64,000 nucleotides of DNA from Symbiodinium natans (lineage: Eukaryota > Sar > Dinophyceae > Suessiales > Symbiodiniaceae), in NCBI GenBank assembly GCA_905221605.1, contig CAJNDS010002850.1, positions 116,739 through 180,738 on the forward strand, written 5' to 3'. The position numbers and the translations under genes were made by a program. Within the stretch, counting starts at the first letter, position 1. Each line of letters starts with the position of its first letter. This document shows, in pieces, positions 49,715-61,290 of the stretch. The notes beneath the pieces were generated by a model. The model saw only the letters and a list, made by a program, of their open reading frames with translations. It was not told where the DNA came from and ran no database searches.

Positions 49715-52700
49715 AGGATTCTATTATCCAGAGAAAATTCCTCCCTCTCTCTTTACTTTTAATAGGATGTCCTCCACCGGCTCAGCAGTTTGCATCTCGA
49801 AAACCCACCTGTGCCGGTCCGACCCAGATTTTACTATTTACTATTTTACTATTTTACTATTTTACTAATTTTACGGGAAATCGGGAGTTTGCATCTCGAA
49901 AACCCACCTGTGCCGGTTGGACCCAGAAATTACCGCTTTACTGATTTCGCGCGAAATCCAGAGAAAATCCCCCCCTCTCTCTTTACTTTTAATAGGATTT
50001 CCTCCACGGGCTCAGCAGTTTGCATCTCGAAAACCCACCTGTGCCGGTCCGACCCAGATTTTACTATTTTACTATTTTACTATTTTACTATTTTACTATT
50101 TTACTATTTTACTATTTTACGAATTTTACGGGAAATCGGGAGTTTGCATCTCGAACACCCACCTGTGCCGGTTGGACCCAGAAATTACCGCTTTACTGAT
50201 TTCGCGCGAAATCCAGAAAAAGAACTCCTCCCTGTCTCTTTACTTTTAATAGGATTTCCTCCACGGGCTCAGCAGTTTGCATCTCGAAAACCCACCTGTT
50301 CTGGCAGATTTTACTATTTTACTATTTTACTATTTTACTATTTTACTATTTTACTATTTTACGAATTTACGAATTTTACGGGAAATCGGGAGTTTGCATC
50401 TCGAAAACCCACCTGTGCCGGTTGGACCCAGAATTTACCGCTTCACTGATTTCGCGCGAAATCCAGAGAAAATTCTTCCCTCTCTCTTTACTTTTAATAG
50501 GATTTCCTCCACGGGCTCAGCAGTTTGCATCTCGAAATCCCACCTGTGCCGGTCCGACCCAGATTTTACTATTTTACTATTTTACGATTTTACGATTTTA
50601 CGATTTTACGATTTTACGATTTTACGATTTTACTATTTTACTATTTTACTATTTTACTATTTTACTATTTTACTATTTTACTATTTTACTATTTTACTAT
50701 TTTACTATTTTACTATTTTACTATTTTACTATTTTACTAGTTTACTAGTTTACTATTTTACTATTTTACTATTTACTATTTTACTATTTTACTATTTTAC
50801 TATTTTACTATTTTACTATTTTACTATTTTACTATTTTACTATTTTACTATTTTACTATTTTACTACTTTACTATTTTACTAATTTTACAGGAAATCGGG
50901 AGTTTGCATCTCGAAAACCCACCTGTGCCGGTCGGACCCAGAATTTACCGCTTTACTGATTTCGCGCGAAATCTAGAGAAAATTCCTCCCTCTCTCTTTA
51001 CTTTTAGCAGGATTTCCTTCACGAGCTCAGCAGTTTGCATCTCGAAAACCCACCTGTGCCGGTCCGACCCAGATTTTACTATTTTACTATTTTGCTATTT
51101 TACTATTTTACTATTTTACTATTTTACTATTTTACTATTGTACTATTTTACTATTTTACTATTTTACTATTTTACTATTTTACTATTTTACTATTTTACT
51201 ATTTTACTATTTTACTATTCTACGAATTTACGAATTTTACGGGAAATCGGGAGTTTGCATCTCGAACACCCACCTGTGCCGGTTGGACCCAGAAATTACC
51301 GCTTTACTGATTTCGCGCGAAATCCAGAGAAAACTCCTCCCTGTCTCTTTACTTTAATAGGATTTCCTCCACGGGCTCAGCAGTTTGCATCTCGAAAACC
51401 CACCTGTGCCGGTCCGACCCAGATTTTACCATTTTGCTATTTTAATTATTTTACGGAAAATCGGGAGTTTGCATCTCGAAAACCCACCTGTGCCGGTTGG
51501 ACCCAGAAATTACCGCTTGACTGATTTCGCGCGAAATCCAGAGAAAATTCCTCCGTGTCTCTTTACTTTTAATAGGATTTCCTCCACGGGCTCAGCAGTT
51601 TGCATCTCGAAAACCCACCTGTGCCGGTCCGACCCAGATTTTACTATTTTACTATTTTACTAATTTTACGGGAAATCGGGAGTTGGCATCTGGAAAACCC
51701 ACCTGTGCCGGTTGGACCCAGAAATTACCCCTTCACTGATTTCGCGCGAAATCTAGAGAAAATTCCTCCCTCTCTCTTTACTTTTAACAGGATTTCCTTC
51801 ACGAGCTCAGCAGTTTGCATCTCGAAAACCCACCTGTGCCGGTCCGACCCAGATGTTACTTTTTTACTATTTTACTATTTTACTATTTTACTATTTTACT
51901 ATTTTACTATTTTACTATTTTACTATTTTACTATTTTACTATTTTACTATTTACTATTTTACTATTTTACTATTTTACTATTTTACTATTTTACTATTTT
52001 ACTATTTTACGAATTTACGAATTTACGAATTTTACGGGAAATCGGGAGTTTGCATCTCGAACACCCACCTGTGCCGGTTGGACCCAGAATTTACCGCTTT
52101 ACTGATTTCGCGCGAAATCCAGAGAAAACTCCTCCCTGTCTCTTTACTTTAATAGGATTTCCTCCACGGGCTCAGCAGTTTGCATCTCGAAAACCCACCT
52201 GTGCCGGTCCGACCCAGATTTTACATTTTACTATTTTATTATTTTACGGAAAATCGGGAGTTTGCATCTCGAAAACCCACCTGTGCCGGTTGGACCCAGA
52301 AATTACCGCTTGACTGATTTCGCGCGAAATCCAGAGAAAATTCCTCCGTGTCTCTTTACTTTTAATAGGATTTCCTCCACGGGCTCAGCAGTTTGCATCT
52401 CGAAAACCCACCTGTGCCGGTCCGACCCAGATTTTACTATTTTACTATTTTACTAATTTTACGGGAAATCGGGAGTTGGCATCTCGAAAACCCACCTGTG
52501 CCGGTTGGACCCAGAAATTACCGCTTGACTGATTTCGCGCGAAATCTAAAAAAAATTCCTCCCTGTCTTTTTACTTTTAATAGGATTTCCTCCACGGGCT
52601 CAGCATTTTGCATCTCAAAACCCACCTGTGCCGGTCCGACCCAGATTTTACTATTTTACTATTTTACTATTTTACTATTTTACTATTTTACTATTTTACT

Positions 52701-54755
52701 ATTTTACTATTTTACTACTTTACTACTTTACTATTTTACTATTTTACTATTTTACTATTTTACTATTTTACTATTTTGCTATTTTACTAATTTTACGGGA
52801 AATCGGGAGTTTGCATCTCGAAAACCCACCTGTGCCGGTTGGACCCAGAAATTACCGCTTGACTGATTTCGCGCGAAATCCAGAAAAAAACTCCTCCCTG
52901 TCTCTTTACTTTTAATAGGATTTCCTCCACGGGCTCAGCAGTTTGCATCTCGAAAACCCACCTGTTCTGGCAGATTTTACTATTTTACTATTTTACTATT
53001 TTACTAATTTTACGGGAAATCGGGAGTTTGCATCTCGAAAACCCACCTGTGCCGGTTGGACCCAGAATTTACCGCTTCACTGATTTCGCGCGAAATCCAG
53101 AGAAAATTCCTCCCTCTCTCTTTACTTTTAATAGGATTTCCTCCACGGGCTCAGCAGTTTGCATATCGAAAACCCACCTGCGCCGGTTGGACCCAGATGT
53201 TACTATTTTGCTATTTTACTATTTTACTATTTTACTATTTTACTATTTTACTATTTTACTATTTTACTATTTTACTATTTTACTACTATTTTACTATTTT
53301 ACTATTTTACTATTTTACTATTTTACTAATTTTACGGGAAATCGGGAGTTTGTATCTCGAAAACCCACCTGTGCCGGTTGGACCCAGAAATTACCGCTTT
53401 CCTGATTTCGCGCGAAATCCAGAGAAAGTCTCCCTCTCTCTTTACTTTTTATAGGATTTCCTCCACGGGCTCAGCAGTTTGCATCTCGAAAACCCACCTG
53501 TGCCGTTCCGACCCAGATTTTACGATTTTACTATTTTACTATTTTACTATTTTACTATTTTACTATTTTACTATTTTACTATTTTACTATTTTACTATTT
53601 TACTATTTTACTATTTTACTATTTTACTATTTTACTATTTTACTATTTTACTATTTTACGATTTTACTATTTTACTATTTTACTATTTTACTATTTTACT
53701 ATTGTACTATTTTACTATTTTACTATTTTACTATTTTACTATTTTACTATTTTACTATTTTACTATTTTACTATTTTGCTATTTTACTATTTTACTACTT
53801 TATTAATTTTACGGGAAATCGGGAGTTTGCATCTCGAAAACCCACCTGTGCCGGTTGGACCCAGAATTTACCGCTTTACTGATTTCGCGCGAAATCCAGA
53901 GAAAATTCCTCCCTCTCTCTTTACTTTTAATAAGATTTCCTCCACGGGCTCAGCAGTTTGCATCTCGAAAACCCACCTGTGCCGGTCCGACCCAGATTTT
54001 CCTATTTTACTATTTTACTATTTTACTATTTTACGATTTTACGATTTTACTATTTTACTATTTTACTATTTTACTATTTTACTATTTTACTATTTTACTA
54101 TTTTACTATTTTACTATTTTACTATTTTACTATTTTACAATTGTACTATTTTACTATTTTACTACTTTATTAATTTTACGGGAAATCGGGAGTTTACATC
54201 TCGAAAACCCACCTGTGCCGGTTGGACCCAGAATTTACCCCTTTTCCTGATTTCGCGCGAAATCCAGAGAAAATTCCTCCCTCTCTCTTTATGTGCCGGT
54301 CCGACCCAGATTTTACTATTTTACTATTTTACTATTTTACTATTTTACTATTTTACTATTTTACTATTTTACTATTTTACTATTTTACTATTTTACTATT
54401 TTACTATTTTACTATTTTACTATTTTACTATTTTACTATTTTACTATTTTACTCATTTTACGGGAAATCGGGAGTTTGCATCTCGAAAACCCACCTGTGC
54501 CGGTTGGACCCAGAATTTACCACTTTACTGATTTCGCGCGAAATCCAGAGAAAATTCCTCTTTCTCTCTTTACTTGTAATAAGATTTCCTCCACGGCCTC
54601 AGCGGTTTACATCTCGAAAACCCACCTGTGCCGGTTGGACCCAGGTTTTACTACGTTTTACTATTTTACTATTTTTACGCGAAATCACCTACCTTTGCAT
54701 GTGGGACCCCAAGAAAGTTTGCATCTCGAAAACCTACCTTGGCATGTCGGACCCC
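49680..54755 (+). repeat. composite satellite: TTTTACTA expansions between conserved blocks
   Basis: About 16 units. Each has TGCATCTCGAAAACCCACCT, a GTGCCGGTCCGACCC block, a variable TTTTACTA octamer run (2 to about 30 copies), ACGGGAAATCGGGAG, the TGCATCTCG block again with GTGCCGGTTGGACCC, then ACTGATTTCGCGCGAAATCC and a CTCTCTCTTTACTTTTAATA spacer ending CCACGGGCTCAGCA. Unit length varies from about 210 to over 500 bp because of the octamer. The octamer is stop-free in all three forward frames, so the long reading frames here are artefacts. Confidence 0.97.
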
Positions 54756-54879
54756 CAATTTGCATGTCGGACAGAGGGATCCCCCCCACCTGCCGCTTGA
54801 CAACTGCCACAGTCCAGCCCGTGTTTTTCCAAACTCCTAAACCCTAAACCCGCAACCCCCCACCCCAAAAAAAATGTAA

Positions 54880-55050
54880 AGAAATAAAGAATAATAGTAG
54901 AAATAATAGTAATAATAATAGTAAAAACAAAAATACTAATAGTAAAAATAATAATATTATTATTCTAATAATAATAATAATAATAAACACAGTGTATATA
55001 TATATACACATATATGTATATATATATATATGTATATATGGTACCCCCCC
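54880..55050. repeat. AAT/AGT trinucleotide and TA microsatellite
   Basis: AATAATAATAGT runs followed by TATATA and ACATATATG blocks, ending in poly-C/poly-A at 55043-55066. Confidence 0.92.
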
Positions 55051-55239
55051 CCAAAAAAAAAAAAAAGTTCGCAGCATGGCATGACGGCAAGAAACGGCTT
55101 AGAATCGATTTTACTCCAACGCCCATAGCAAAAAGCAGCGAGCGGCTTCAAAATCGATTTTGATCCCCCTCCAGCACCAATGAACTGGAAGTAGGGTGGC
55201 TTGGAATCGGTTCCAATCCAGTGGTCCAAAAGCTCGGCC

Positions 55240-55290
55240 TGGACCAGTTTAGGGTTTAGGGTTTAGGGTATAGGGTTTAGGCTTTAGGCT
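55240..55290 (+). repeat. short telomeric array
   Basis: Three TTTAGGG units with TATAGGG and CTTTAGG variants. Confidence 0.88.
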
Positions 55291-55338
55291 TTAGAATCTG
55301 AAGTTCGAATCGAGTTCCAGCCCCTGGCGTGAATATCT

Positions 55339-55520
55339 TCAAGAGCCCTGGCTGGGTTGAATACCGCCACCCTCTGTGAAGTTTCCAACAAACGACCCTT
55401 CCGAGCTGGTTGCTGGCTTCAGCATTCCTCTACTCAGCCTTGGCATCTGGAATTGTAGCATCCTCCACCCAGACCTGGCCTCCTTCATACATGCGGGTTT
55501 GCGAAAATAGGGGACCCCCA
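55339..55520 (-). CDS. exon-like open segment, unidentified
   Basis: Minus strand: RSGWRMLQFQMPRLSRGMLK and SSEGSFVGNFTEGGGIQPSQ, stop at 55339. No splice sites. 55600-56170 is AT-richer, with repeated AATAGTTTAAATATGAAGGC motifs and no gene. Confidence 0.2.
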
Positions 55521-56170
55521 GAAAAGAGCCCCAACTAGTAGGATTCCCTGGAAATAAGGACCCCAATAAGGTACCCCACATCCTCAATCCCAAACGTAGC
55601 TAGATGAACCCGGCATGTTTGTTCCGTGAGTCTCGGTGTGGTTTGTTCAATGCCGGGTTGTCCAAGAGCATAGAGGATGAGCGTCGGGGTTCAGGCGCAT
55701 GACTAAATCGCACACTTTCTGAAGGCCCCTTCACATGCAAATTATTTAACTCACCTGCCATATTTACATTGTTCAGTTCGGGGGGGGAGAACAACATAAT
55801 CTAAAATAACTTAAATCTTGAAAGCGGGGGGCAGCTCCTTCCTTCTGGGGGAAATGAGAAGAATCAAATAATTTTCATATGAACGCCCCTATTTACATCT
55901 GAAGGCCCCCTCAGATTTAACGTATTTACCTTATCTAAGTCTCCTTGCGGGAGCGGACCAGGACCCCCTTTCAGGATTTAGATTTTGCAAATCCGAAATT
56001 GTTTAGACATACTTAATTCCCTCCCCGAATTAAATAGTTTAAATATGAAGGCCCTATTTAAATGTCAAGGCTCCTCTATATTCAACATTTGTAAATTACA
56101 TAATTCTCCTCCCTCAATAGTTTAAATATGAAGGCTCGCTACCGTCTGAGTTGATCTGTGACATAGAGAG

Positions 56171-56740
56171 GCAAATCTGCGAATCCGCTCGAGAAAACGC
56201 ACAAATTTCAAATCTGCGAATCTGAGTTTTCTCGAGGAAAAACAGATTTCAACTATGGAGATCTGCTTTTTCTCGAGGCAACGCAGATTCCAGGATTTGC
56301 AGATATGCAACCCTCAACAAATCTGCGAATCTGCGTTTTCTCGAGGAAATGCAGATTCGCAGATTTGCAGATTCGTGGGGGGCTGCAAATCTGCAAATCT
56401 GCGAATCTGGGTTTTCTCGAGGAAACGCAGATTCTCAGATTTGCAGATTTGTTGGGGTCTGCACATCTGCAAATCTGCGAATCTGGTTTTCTCGAGGAAA
56501 CGCAGACTCGCAGACTTGCAGATTTGTTGGGGACTACAAATCTGCAAATCTGCGAATCTGCGTTTTCTCGGGGAAACGCAGATTTGCAGATTCGTTGGGG
56601 GCTCCAAATCTGCGAATCTGGGTTTTCTCGAGGAAACGCAGATTCGCAGATTTGCAGATTTGTTGGGGGCTACACATCTGCATGCAAATCTGCGAATCTG
56701 TTTTTTCTCGAGGAAACGCAGATTCGCAAATCTGCACGGG
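56171..56740. repeat. hairpin-forming tandem array with a TCTCGAG loop
   Basis: About eight units of roughly 65-75 bp. Each is an inverted repeat: AAATCTGCGAATCTGCGTTT, loop TCTCGAGG, then AAACGCAGATTCGCAGATTT; units are joined by GTTGGGGGCT spacers. Confidence 0.95.
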
Positions 56741-56837
56741 GCCTTGAGTTTGACCCTACACTCTTCCCACTCACGAGCAAAACAAACAGAAACATACAGA
56801 ACACATAAGATACAGTATATATACACCTCATGTGCTG

Positions 56838-57134
56838 TCAGTTGCATGTGGACAATGTGCAGCTTGGTTTTCTTAGACCATCGCCCACCCCCATCCGACA
56901 AAGCACCTCGATGGACATCTGGATGAACGAAACGGGTTTTAAGCCGATGTCGAAGATGATTCCTTGTCCGATGTTTACAAGCTTGTCCAAAGCCTGAAAA
57001 TTCTGAGTTTTGACTTCCTTCCTTCTTCCGGTTGGTGTCGGTTTTGCGGCGGCAGGCTTGGACGTGGACTTCGAGGAGGGGGGGGGGAGCCTGTTGCAGT
57101 TGGACTTGGGGTTGGACCTGGGTTTGGTCGGCAA
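56838..57134 (-). CDS. open segment, proline/lysine-rich then helical
   Basis: Minus strand: PSSKSTSKPAAAKPTPTGRR then LDKLVNIGQGIIFDIGLKPV and QMSIEVLCRMGV. Protein-like; start and splice sites unclear. A second frame (57193-56975) is also open. Confidence 0.25.
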   Translation of the reverse strand: MPTKPRSNPKSNCNRLPPPSSKSTSKPAAAKPTPTGRRKEVKTQNFQALDKLVNIGQGIIFDIGLKPVSFIQMSIEVLCRMGVGDGLRKPSCTLSTCN

Positions 57135-57254
57135 AGAGCATCAAGTTCAGGTGAAGGTGGCGGGGACCTCGCGAAGTTGAAGAGTTCTCCCAAGCCTTAC
57201 TACAGACGGCAGTGCTGGCAAAGCAACCGGCAACACTAAACGCGCTTTGCGTGA

Positions 57255-57310
57255 TTCTAAACCCTCAGCCCTACATCCAAACTCTAAACCCTAAACCCTA
57301 AACCCCTAAG
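57255..57310 (-). repeat. telomeric array, degenerate
   Basis: CCCTAAA with CCCTCAG and AACTCTAAA variants. Confidence 0.88.
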
Positions 57311-57430
57311 CCCTTGCGTGGCAAAAATGGGGAGCTCCAGGGATCCCCCTTTTTGCCAAGCCGCTGGAAACCGGCAGAGGGCTGACTGCTGGGGCATCCT
57401 TGCCAACAAGAGCACAACTATGGATGCGTT
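57308..57430 (+). CDS. exon-like segment between opposed arrays
   Basis: 115 bp between CCCTAAA and TTTAGGG arrays, open as GSSRDPPFCQAAGNRQRADC then WGILANKSTTMDAF. No splice sites. Confidence 0.2.
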
Positions 57431-57735
57431 TAGGGTTTGGGTTTAGGGTTTAGGGTTTAGGGTTTAGGGTTTAGGGTTTAGGGTTTAGGGTTTAGGGTTT
57501 AGGGTTTAGGGTTTAGGGTTTACGGTTTAGGGTTTAGGGTTTAGGGTTTTTAGGGTTAGGTTTTTAGGGTTTAGGGTTTAGGGTTTAGGGTTTAGGGTTT
57601 AGGGTTTAGGGTTTAGGGTTTAGGGTTTAGGTTTAGGGTTTAGGGTTTAGGGTTTAGGGTTTAGGGTTTAGGGTTTAGGGTTTAGGGTTTAGGGTTTAGG
57701 GTTTAGGGTTTAGGGTTTAGGGCCTAAACCTTAGG
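57426..57735 (+). repeat. long interstitial telomeric array
   Basis: About 43 units with a few single-base slips (TTTTTAGGG, TTAGG). Longest array in the window. Confidence 0.97.
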
Positions 57736-57800
57736 GTTGTCTGCCCAACTCATGGTCTCGTTGGGCCCATCTTTTGGTCTGTGGAGGCAACTACTACTTG

Positions 57801-57848
57801 GAACCCTAAACCCTAAACCCCAAACCCCAAACCCTAAACCCTAAACCC
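57801..57848 (-). repeat. telomeric array (CCCTAAA, two CCCCAAA)
   Basis: Seven units facing the long array across 65 bp. Confidence 0.94.
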
Positions 57849-57867
57849 TTGACACCATGTCAGGGCG

Positions 57868-57965
57868 TCCTGGAGGCATCCCTGGATCCTGGATAAGACG
57901 AGCTTGGTCCTCGAGATGATTCAAGCGGGCCCTAAACCACCCAAACTTCGAGCCCCTCTGCGAAT
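57868..57965 (+). CDS. exon-like open segment
   Basis: HPWILDKTSLVLEMIQAGPK then PPKLRAPLR, running into an AT minisatellite. Short. Confidence 0.2.
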
Positions 57966-58056
57966 ATTATACAATACTATACAACATTATACAATATTAT
58001 ACAATATTACACAATATCATACAATATTATACAATAATGTACAATATTATACAATC
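57966..58056. repeat. ATTATACAAT minisatellite
   Basis: About nine ten-bp units. Confidence 0.95.
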
Positions 58057-58288
58057 AAGTTGGCGCAGAGGTGCTCCTGAATCTGCGTCGCATGATGTCG
58101 CATGCCCACGCGAGGCTTGGAACCTGGCATTGGATGTGCTGCCTGCGACTCTTGAGCACATTAATATGGCGTGCGACAGCAAGCGAACACGCGTGCACAT
58201 GCTGAGGCAAGCATCTCAAGAGCCGTCCATTTTTCTTTTGGCACGCGCAGTTCCGAATAGCCGGCAAGGAAGCTGGAGTTTTGACGCC

Positions 58289-59838
58289 TCAGAAGCACTT
58301 GCGATGCACGATGCTCGGCCCAGATTCATCATATTCCTCCTTGGCAATCCACATCTGCTGGAAAGTGCTGAGGGACGCCAAGATCGAACCGCCAATCCAC
58401 ACACCGTACTTCCGCTCAGGCGGAGCAACCACCTTGACCGTAATACTTGCCGGAGCCAGGGTTGTGAGCTCTTTTGTCAGGCGCTCTCCAATGCCGTCGA
58501 ACATGGTGTTGCCGCCCTCCAAAACCACGTTGCCATAGAGATCCCTGCGAATGTCGACGTCGCATTTCATGATGGACTGGAACACAAGGTCATGGACCCC
58601 TGCCTGTTCAAGGCCAATGAAGGACGGGTCGAACATCGCTTCCGGGCAACGGAAGCGCTCAGCCCCAACGGTGATCACTTGACCGTCAGGCAGCTCGTAG
58701 TTCTTCTCTATCGAGGACGATGTTTCGGCATCCTTCAGCTCCTGGTTGTAGTCTTTGGCAACGTAGCCCAGCTTCTCCTGCTCAGGCTTTGAAAAACGAA
58801 ACAACATCGATTCGTCAAAAAAAACACACGCCCCAAATCTTCTGAATGATGGCTTCTATGGCTTCTGTTGTATGCGTTGTGCCATACGTGGTTGCTTGCG
58901 TCGCAGGTGTTGATCTGTTGTGCAAGAAAGCGAGAGATTTCCAAGTATGTCATGTTGGATCGAGCAAGCCGCGTTTCGTTCTTCATCAGGACACGTGTTG
59001 GACATGTCCTTCCGAAACCCCTCGCCTTTATGTCTCGCACAATCTCTCTTTCTGCGGTGGTCGTGAAGGAGTAGCCGCGCTCGGAGAGGATTCTCACCAT
59101 GCGGTCCGTGAGATCGCGACCGGCCATGTCCAACCGCTGGATGGCATGGGGCAGCGCATATCCCTCGTAGATGGGCACCGAGTGGGAGACACCATCACCG
59201 CTGCTCAGCACAACGCCGGTAGTGCGGCCGGAGGAATAGAGGGCCAGCACACCCTGGATTGACACATACATCGCAGGGGTGTTGAAGGTCTCGAACATGA
59301 TCTGGGTCATCCTTTCACGATTGGCCTTGGGGTTCAGAGGAGCCTCGGTGAGTAGTACAGGGTGCTCTTCCGGAGAGACACGCAGCTCGTTGTAGAAGGT
59401 GTGGTGCCAGACTTTCTCCTCACGGCTCCAAAAGTATAAAGCCGGATTGAAAAAACGAACTCAAAAAACACTTAGAGAGGCTTCGCCTTGATTCTGTCAA
59501 GCTTCCAGGTCTTCCCAATTGGTGACGATGCCGTGCTCAATGGGGTATCTGATTGTCAGAATGCCGCGCTTGGCCTGCGCCTCATCTCCGATATAGGCAT
59601 CCTTTTGGCCCATGCCGACCATGACCCCTTGATGTTTGGGCCTCCCAACGATGCTGGGGAAGACGGCGCGGGGAGCGTCGTCCCCAGCAAAACCGGCCTT
59701 CATCATGCCGCTGCCGTTGTCAAGCACGAGAGCCTGGACCTCATCACCGTAGCCGTATCCTCCAAGGCGCCTGCCGAGCAGCTTCAGCGCCGTGGGGTCA
59801 GCAGCGAAGCCCTGCGTGTGCTTCAGGAGCTCGATCAT
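58289..59838 (-). CDS. divergent actin, three exons
   Basis: Cytoskeletal ATPase. Exons 59838-59503, 59415-59026 and 58777-58289. Conserved blocks run in order: [19 protein letters not shown] (phosphate loop 1, Asp kept), [119 protein letters not shown] and the C-terminal [11 protein letters not shown]. From DEVQ to the stop it is 373 residues, the normal actin length. Both introns (87 and 248 nt) are GC-AG, phase 0. Phosphate loop 2 reads VVLSSGDGV instead of VLDSGDGV, so the usual Asp154 is Ser. There is no Met at the normal start. The first in-frame ATG is 59838 and the frame is open to about 60085. It may be a divergent actin or an actin-like paralogue. Confidence 0.9.
58778..59025 (-). 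other. actin intron 2, GC-AG, 248 nt
   Basis: Begins GCGAGGGG and ends CCTGAGCAG. The join gives RDIK|EKLGY, as in other actins. Confidence 0.9.
59416..59502 (-). other. actin intron 1, GC-AG, 87 nt
   Basis: Begins GCTTGACAG and ends GTGAGGAG. The join gives NWEDLE|KVWHH, as in other actins. Confidence 0.9.
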
Positions 59839-60023
59839 CAGGTCCCCCTTGGCGCCATTGGCACCCACCAGTCGACTCCGGAGCCCCGAGATGGTGCCGT
59901 CGTCCTGGGAGTGCCGATAGCGCAGGCGGGCCTCCAGGGCTTGGCGCCGCAGGCTCCTCACCAGCGCGCGGCGGAAGCTGAGCTGAGCCTCGGGCTCCTT
60001 CCGGCGCGTTTGAACTGCGGCAA
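59746..60023 (-). CDS. open N-terminal extension in frame with actin
   Basis: Continuous with actin exon 1: [40 protein letters not shown] and [20 protein letters not shown], then [10 protein letters not shown]. Third positions are strongly G/C, as in coding DNA. A TTTGCCGCAG acceptor-like site ends near 60024. It could be a true fused N-terminal domain, an exon of a neighbouring gene, or an untranslated leader. No family recognised. Confidence 0.4.
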
Positions 60024-60089
60024 ATCTTGTGCAACACTTGTGTGCCGAGGAGCGGTTTGCGGTTGCCTTTTCGCCATCAGGAACTTAGG

Positions 60090-60300
60090 GTGCCCTCGTG
60101 TGGGTGAGTTTCTTGGAGGGCAGCATGCGAGTCTTCCAGGCGACTCCTTACTCGCCGGAGCACTCAGGACTACGGCCTCGAAGGGCCCCCATGAATTCGT
60201 ATGTCAGGGTTGGTCTGAATGCTCATAAAGTAGAAGTGGACCCCCGCCCCCCCAAACACGCTAAAAGGATGACTCCCCCTCCACCCACTTTCTAGGCTTT
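60090..60300. other. unique stretch upstream of actin
   Basis: No gene or clear promoter motif. Open frames here are short. Confidence 0.4.
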
Positions 60301-60302
60301 CT

Positions 60303-60427
60303 CAGGGCTGAAAAGTCCCAGAATGTGACTCCCCCACACTTATGGCTCCCCTCCCCCCCCCAAAACGCGGGGAGTCACATTCTGGGATTTTCAGGGCTGA
60401 AAGGTCCTGGAATGTGACTCCCCCGCA
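60303..60427. repeat. inverted plus direct repeat (AGAATGTGACTCCCCC)
   Basis: Copies at 60305-60336 and 60394-60425 are direct. The piece 60368-60393 (GGGGAGTCACATTCTGGGAT) is inverted, so the middle can pair with either side. Confidence 0.9.
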
Positions 60428-60429
60428 CT

Positions 60430-60915
60430 GCCATGTCCCGGCTTGGGCCAAGGCGCAACTTCAGCACACAATGCAAACAGGCTTCGAGAAAAAACCATGG
60501 TCCAGGTGCGTGCCTACACTCTTGTCTGCCAATATACATTCGTAAACAAGCTCTACAGGTACGTACCAACAATCTCCCCTGCAACAATTTCTCGGCCGAT
60601 CTGATCGGCCACTTTTCTTGAACGCTGGGGTAAACCCCCCAGGTAGGGGTGCCAAATACGGAGTTTTAAGGTTTCCTCAGCTCGTCTCCGTGCGTGTGTG
60701 TGCGCGGATTTGGCCTACTGGTATAGCGTACTCTCTTAAGAAACAAGTTAAAAACCTAGCATACCCTAGATCAAAGTAGATCAAACCCCCCTGGTAACCC
60801 TAAACCCTAAACCCTAAATGGAAACTAAGAAACTTAGGGTACCCCAGGGCCTGGAAACCGTTTTCTTTACACAACGCTTTCACTGCCCACTCCCCTTCTG
60901 TCCTGCAAGCCAATG
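60430..60915. other. stretch with a short telomeric array, no gene
   Basis: CCCTAAA array of three units at 60797-60820. No supported ORF. Confidence 0.4.
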
Positions 60916-61108
60916 GTGTGATGCGGCTGCATCTCTTCATCACTCAGCGGCATGAGCCCTGCATTCTTGGCCATCGCGTGCCTGCAAACATGGGACACAC
61001 AGCAAGCTGCGGCGGTGAAGTTTGTGGGAACGACCTTCTAGACCTCGAGGAGAGAAGCGAAGCCAAAACCAAAATGCTGGAGGCTGCGTCCCCTTATCAG
61101 TACTCACT

Positions 61109-61219
61109 CTAATCGAGCCTGCGCGCGTAGCAGTCCAACATCTTCCCCGAGTGCAGGACGATGAAAGATGCATGCGATTGATCTGCGATCAGGCGTAGCT
61201 TGTAGAGGTCATGGCAGTC
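61109..61219 (-). CDS. candidate terminal exon, unidentified
   Basis: After a CTGGGAAG|GAC acceptor-like site the minus strand reads DCHDLYKLRLIADQSHASFI then LHSGKMLDCYARRLD, ending at TAG 61109-61111. It lies 71 bp downstream of the stop of the membrane-protein gene and may belong to an alternative 3' end of it or to another gene. Confidence 0.35.
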   Translation of the reverse strand, partial: DCHDLYKLRLIADQSHASFIVLHSGKMLDCYARRLD

Positions 61220-61290
61220 CTTCCCAGGATGCAAGAAAAATCAACAAAATGTGCAGGCATCTCCTACCGAGAAAAAACATCTCAAAGCTT

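Noticed and set aside
49790..54800. Long plus-strand ORFs (up to 415 codons) rich in Tyr-Phe-Thr-Ile-Leu
   Set aside because: They come from the stop-free TTTTACTA octamer; the same residues appear in all three forward frames.
56255..57144. Long ORFs on both strands over the hairpin array
   Set aside because: Repeat-derived; the array is open in several frames because of its sequence.
60700..60770. tRNA-like stretch (TGGCCTACTGGTATAGCG)
   Set aside because: An A-box-like motif is present, but no B box and no cloverleaf could be drawn.
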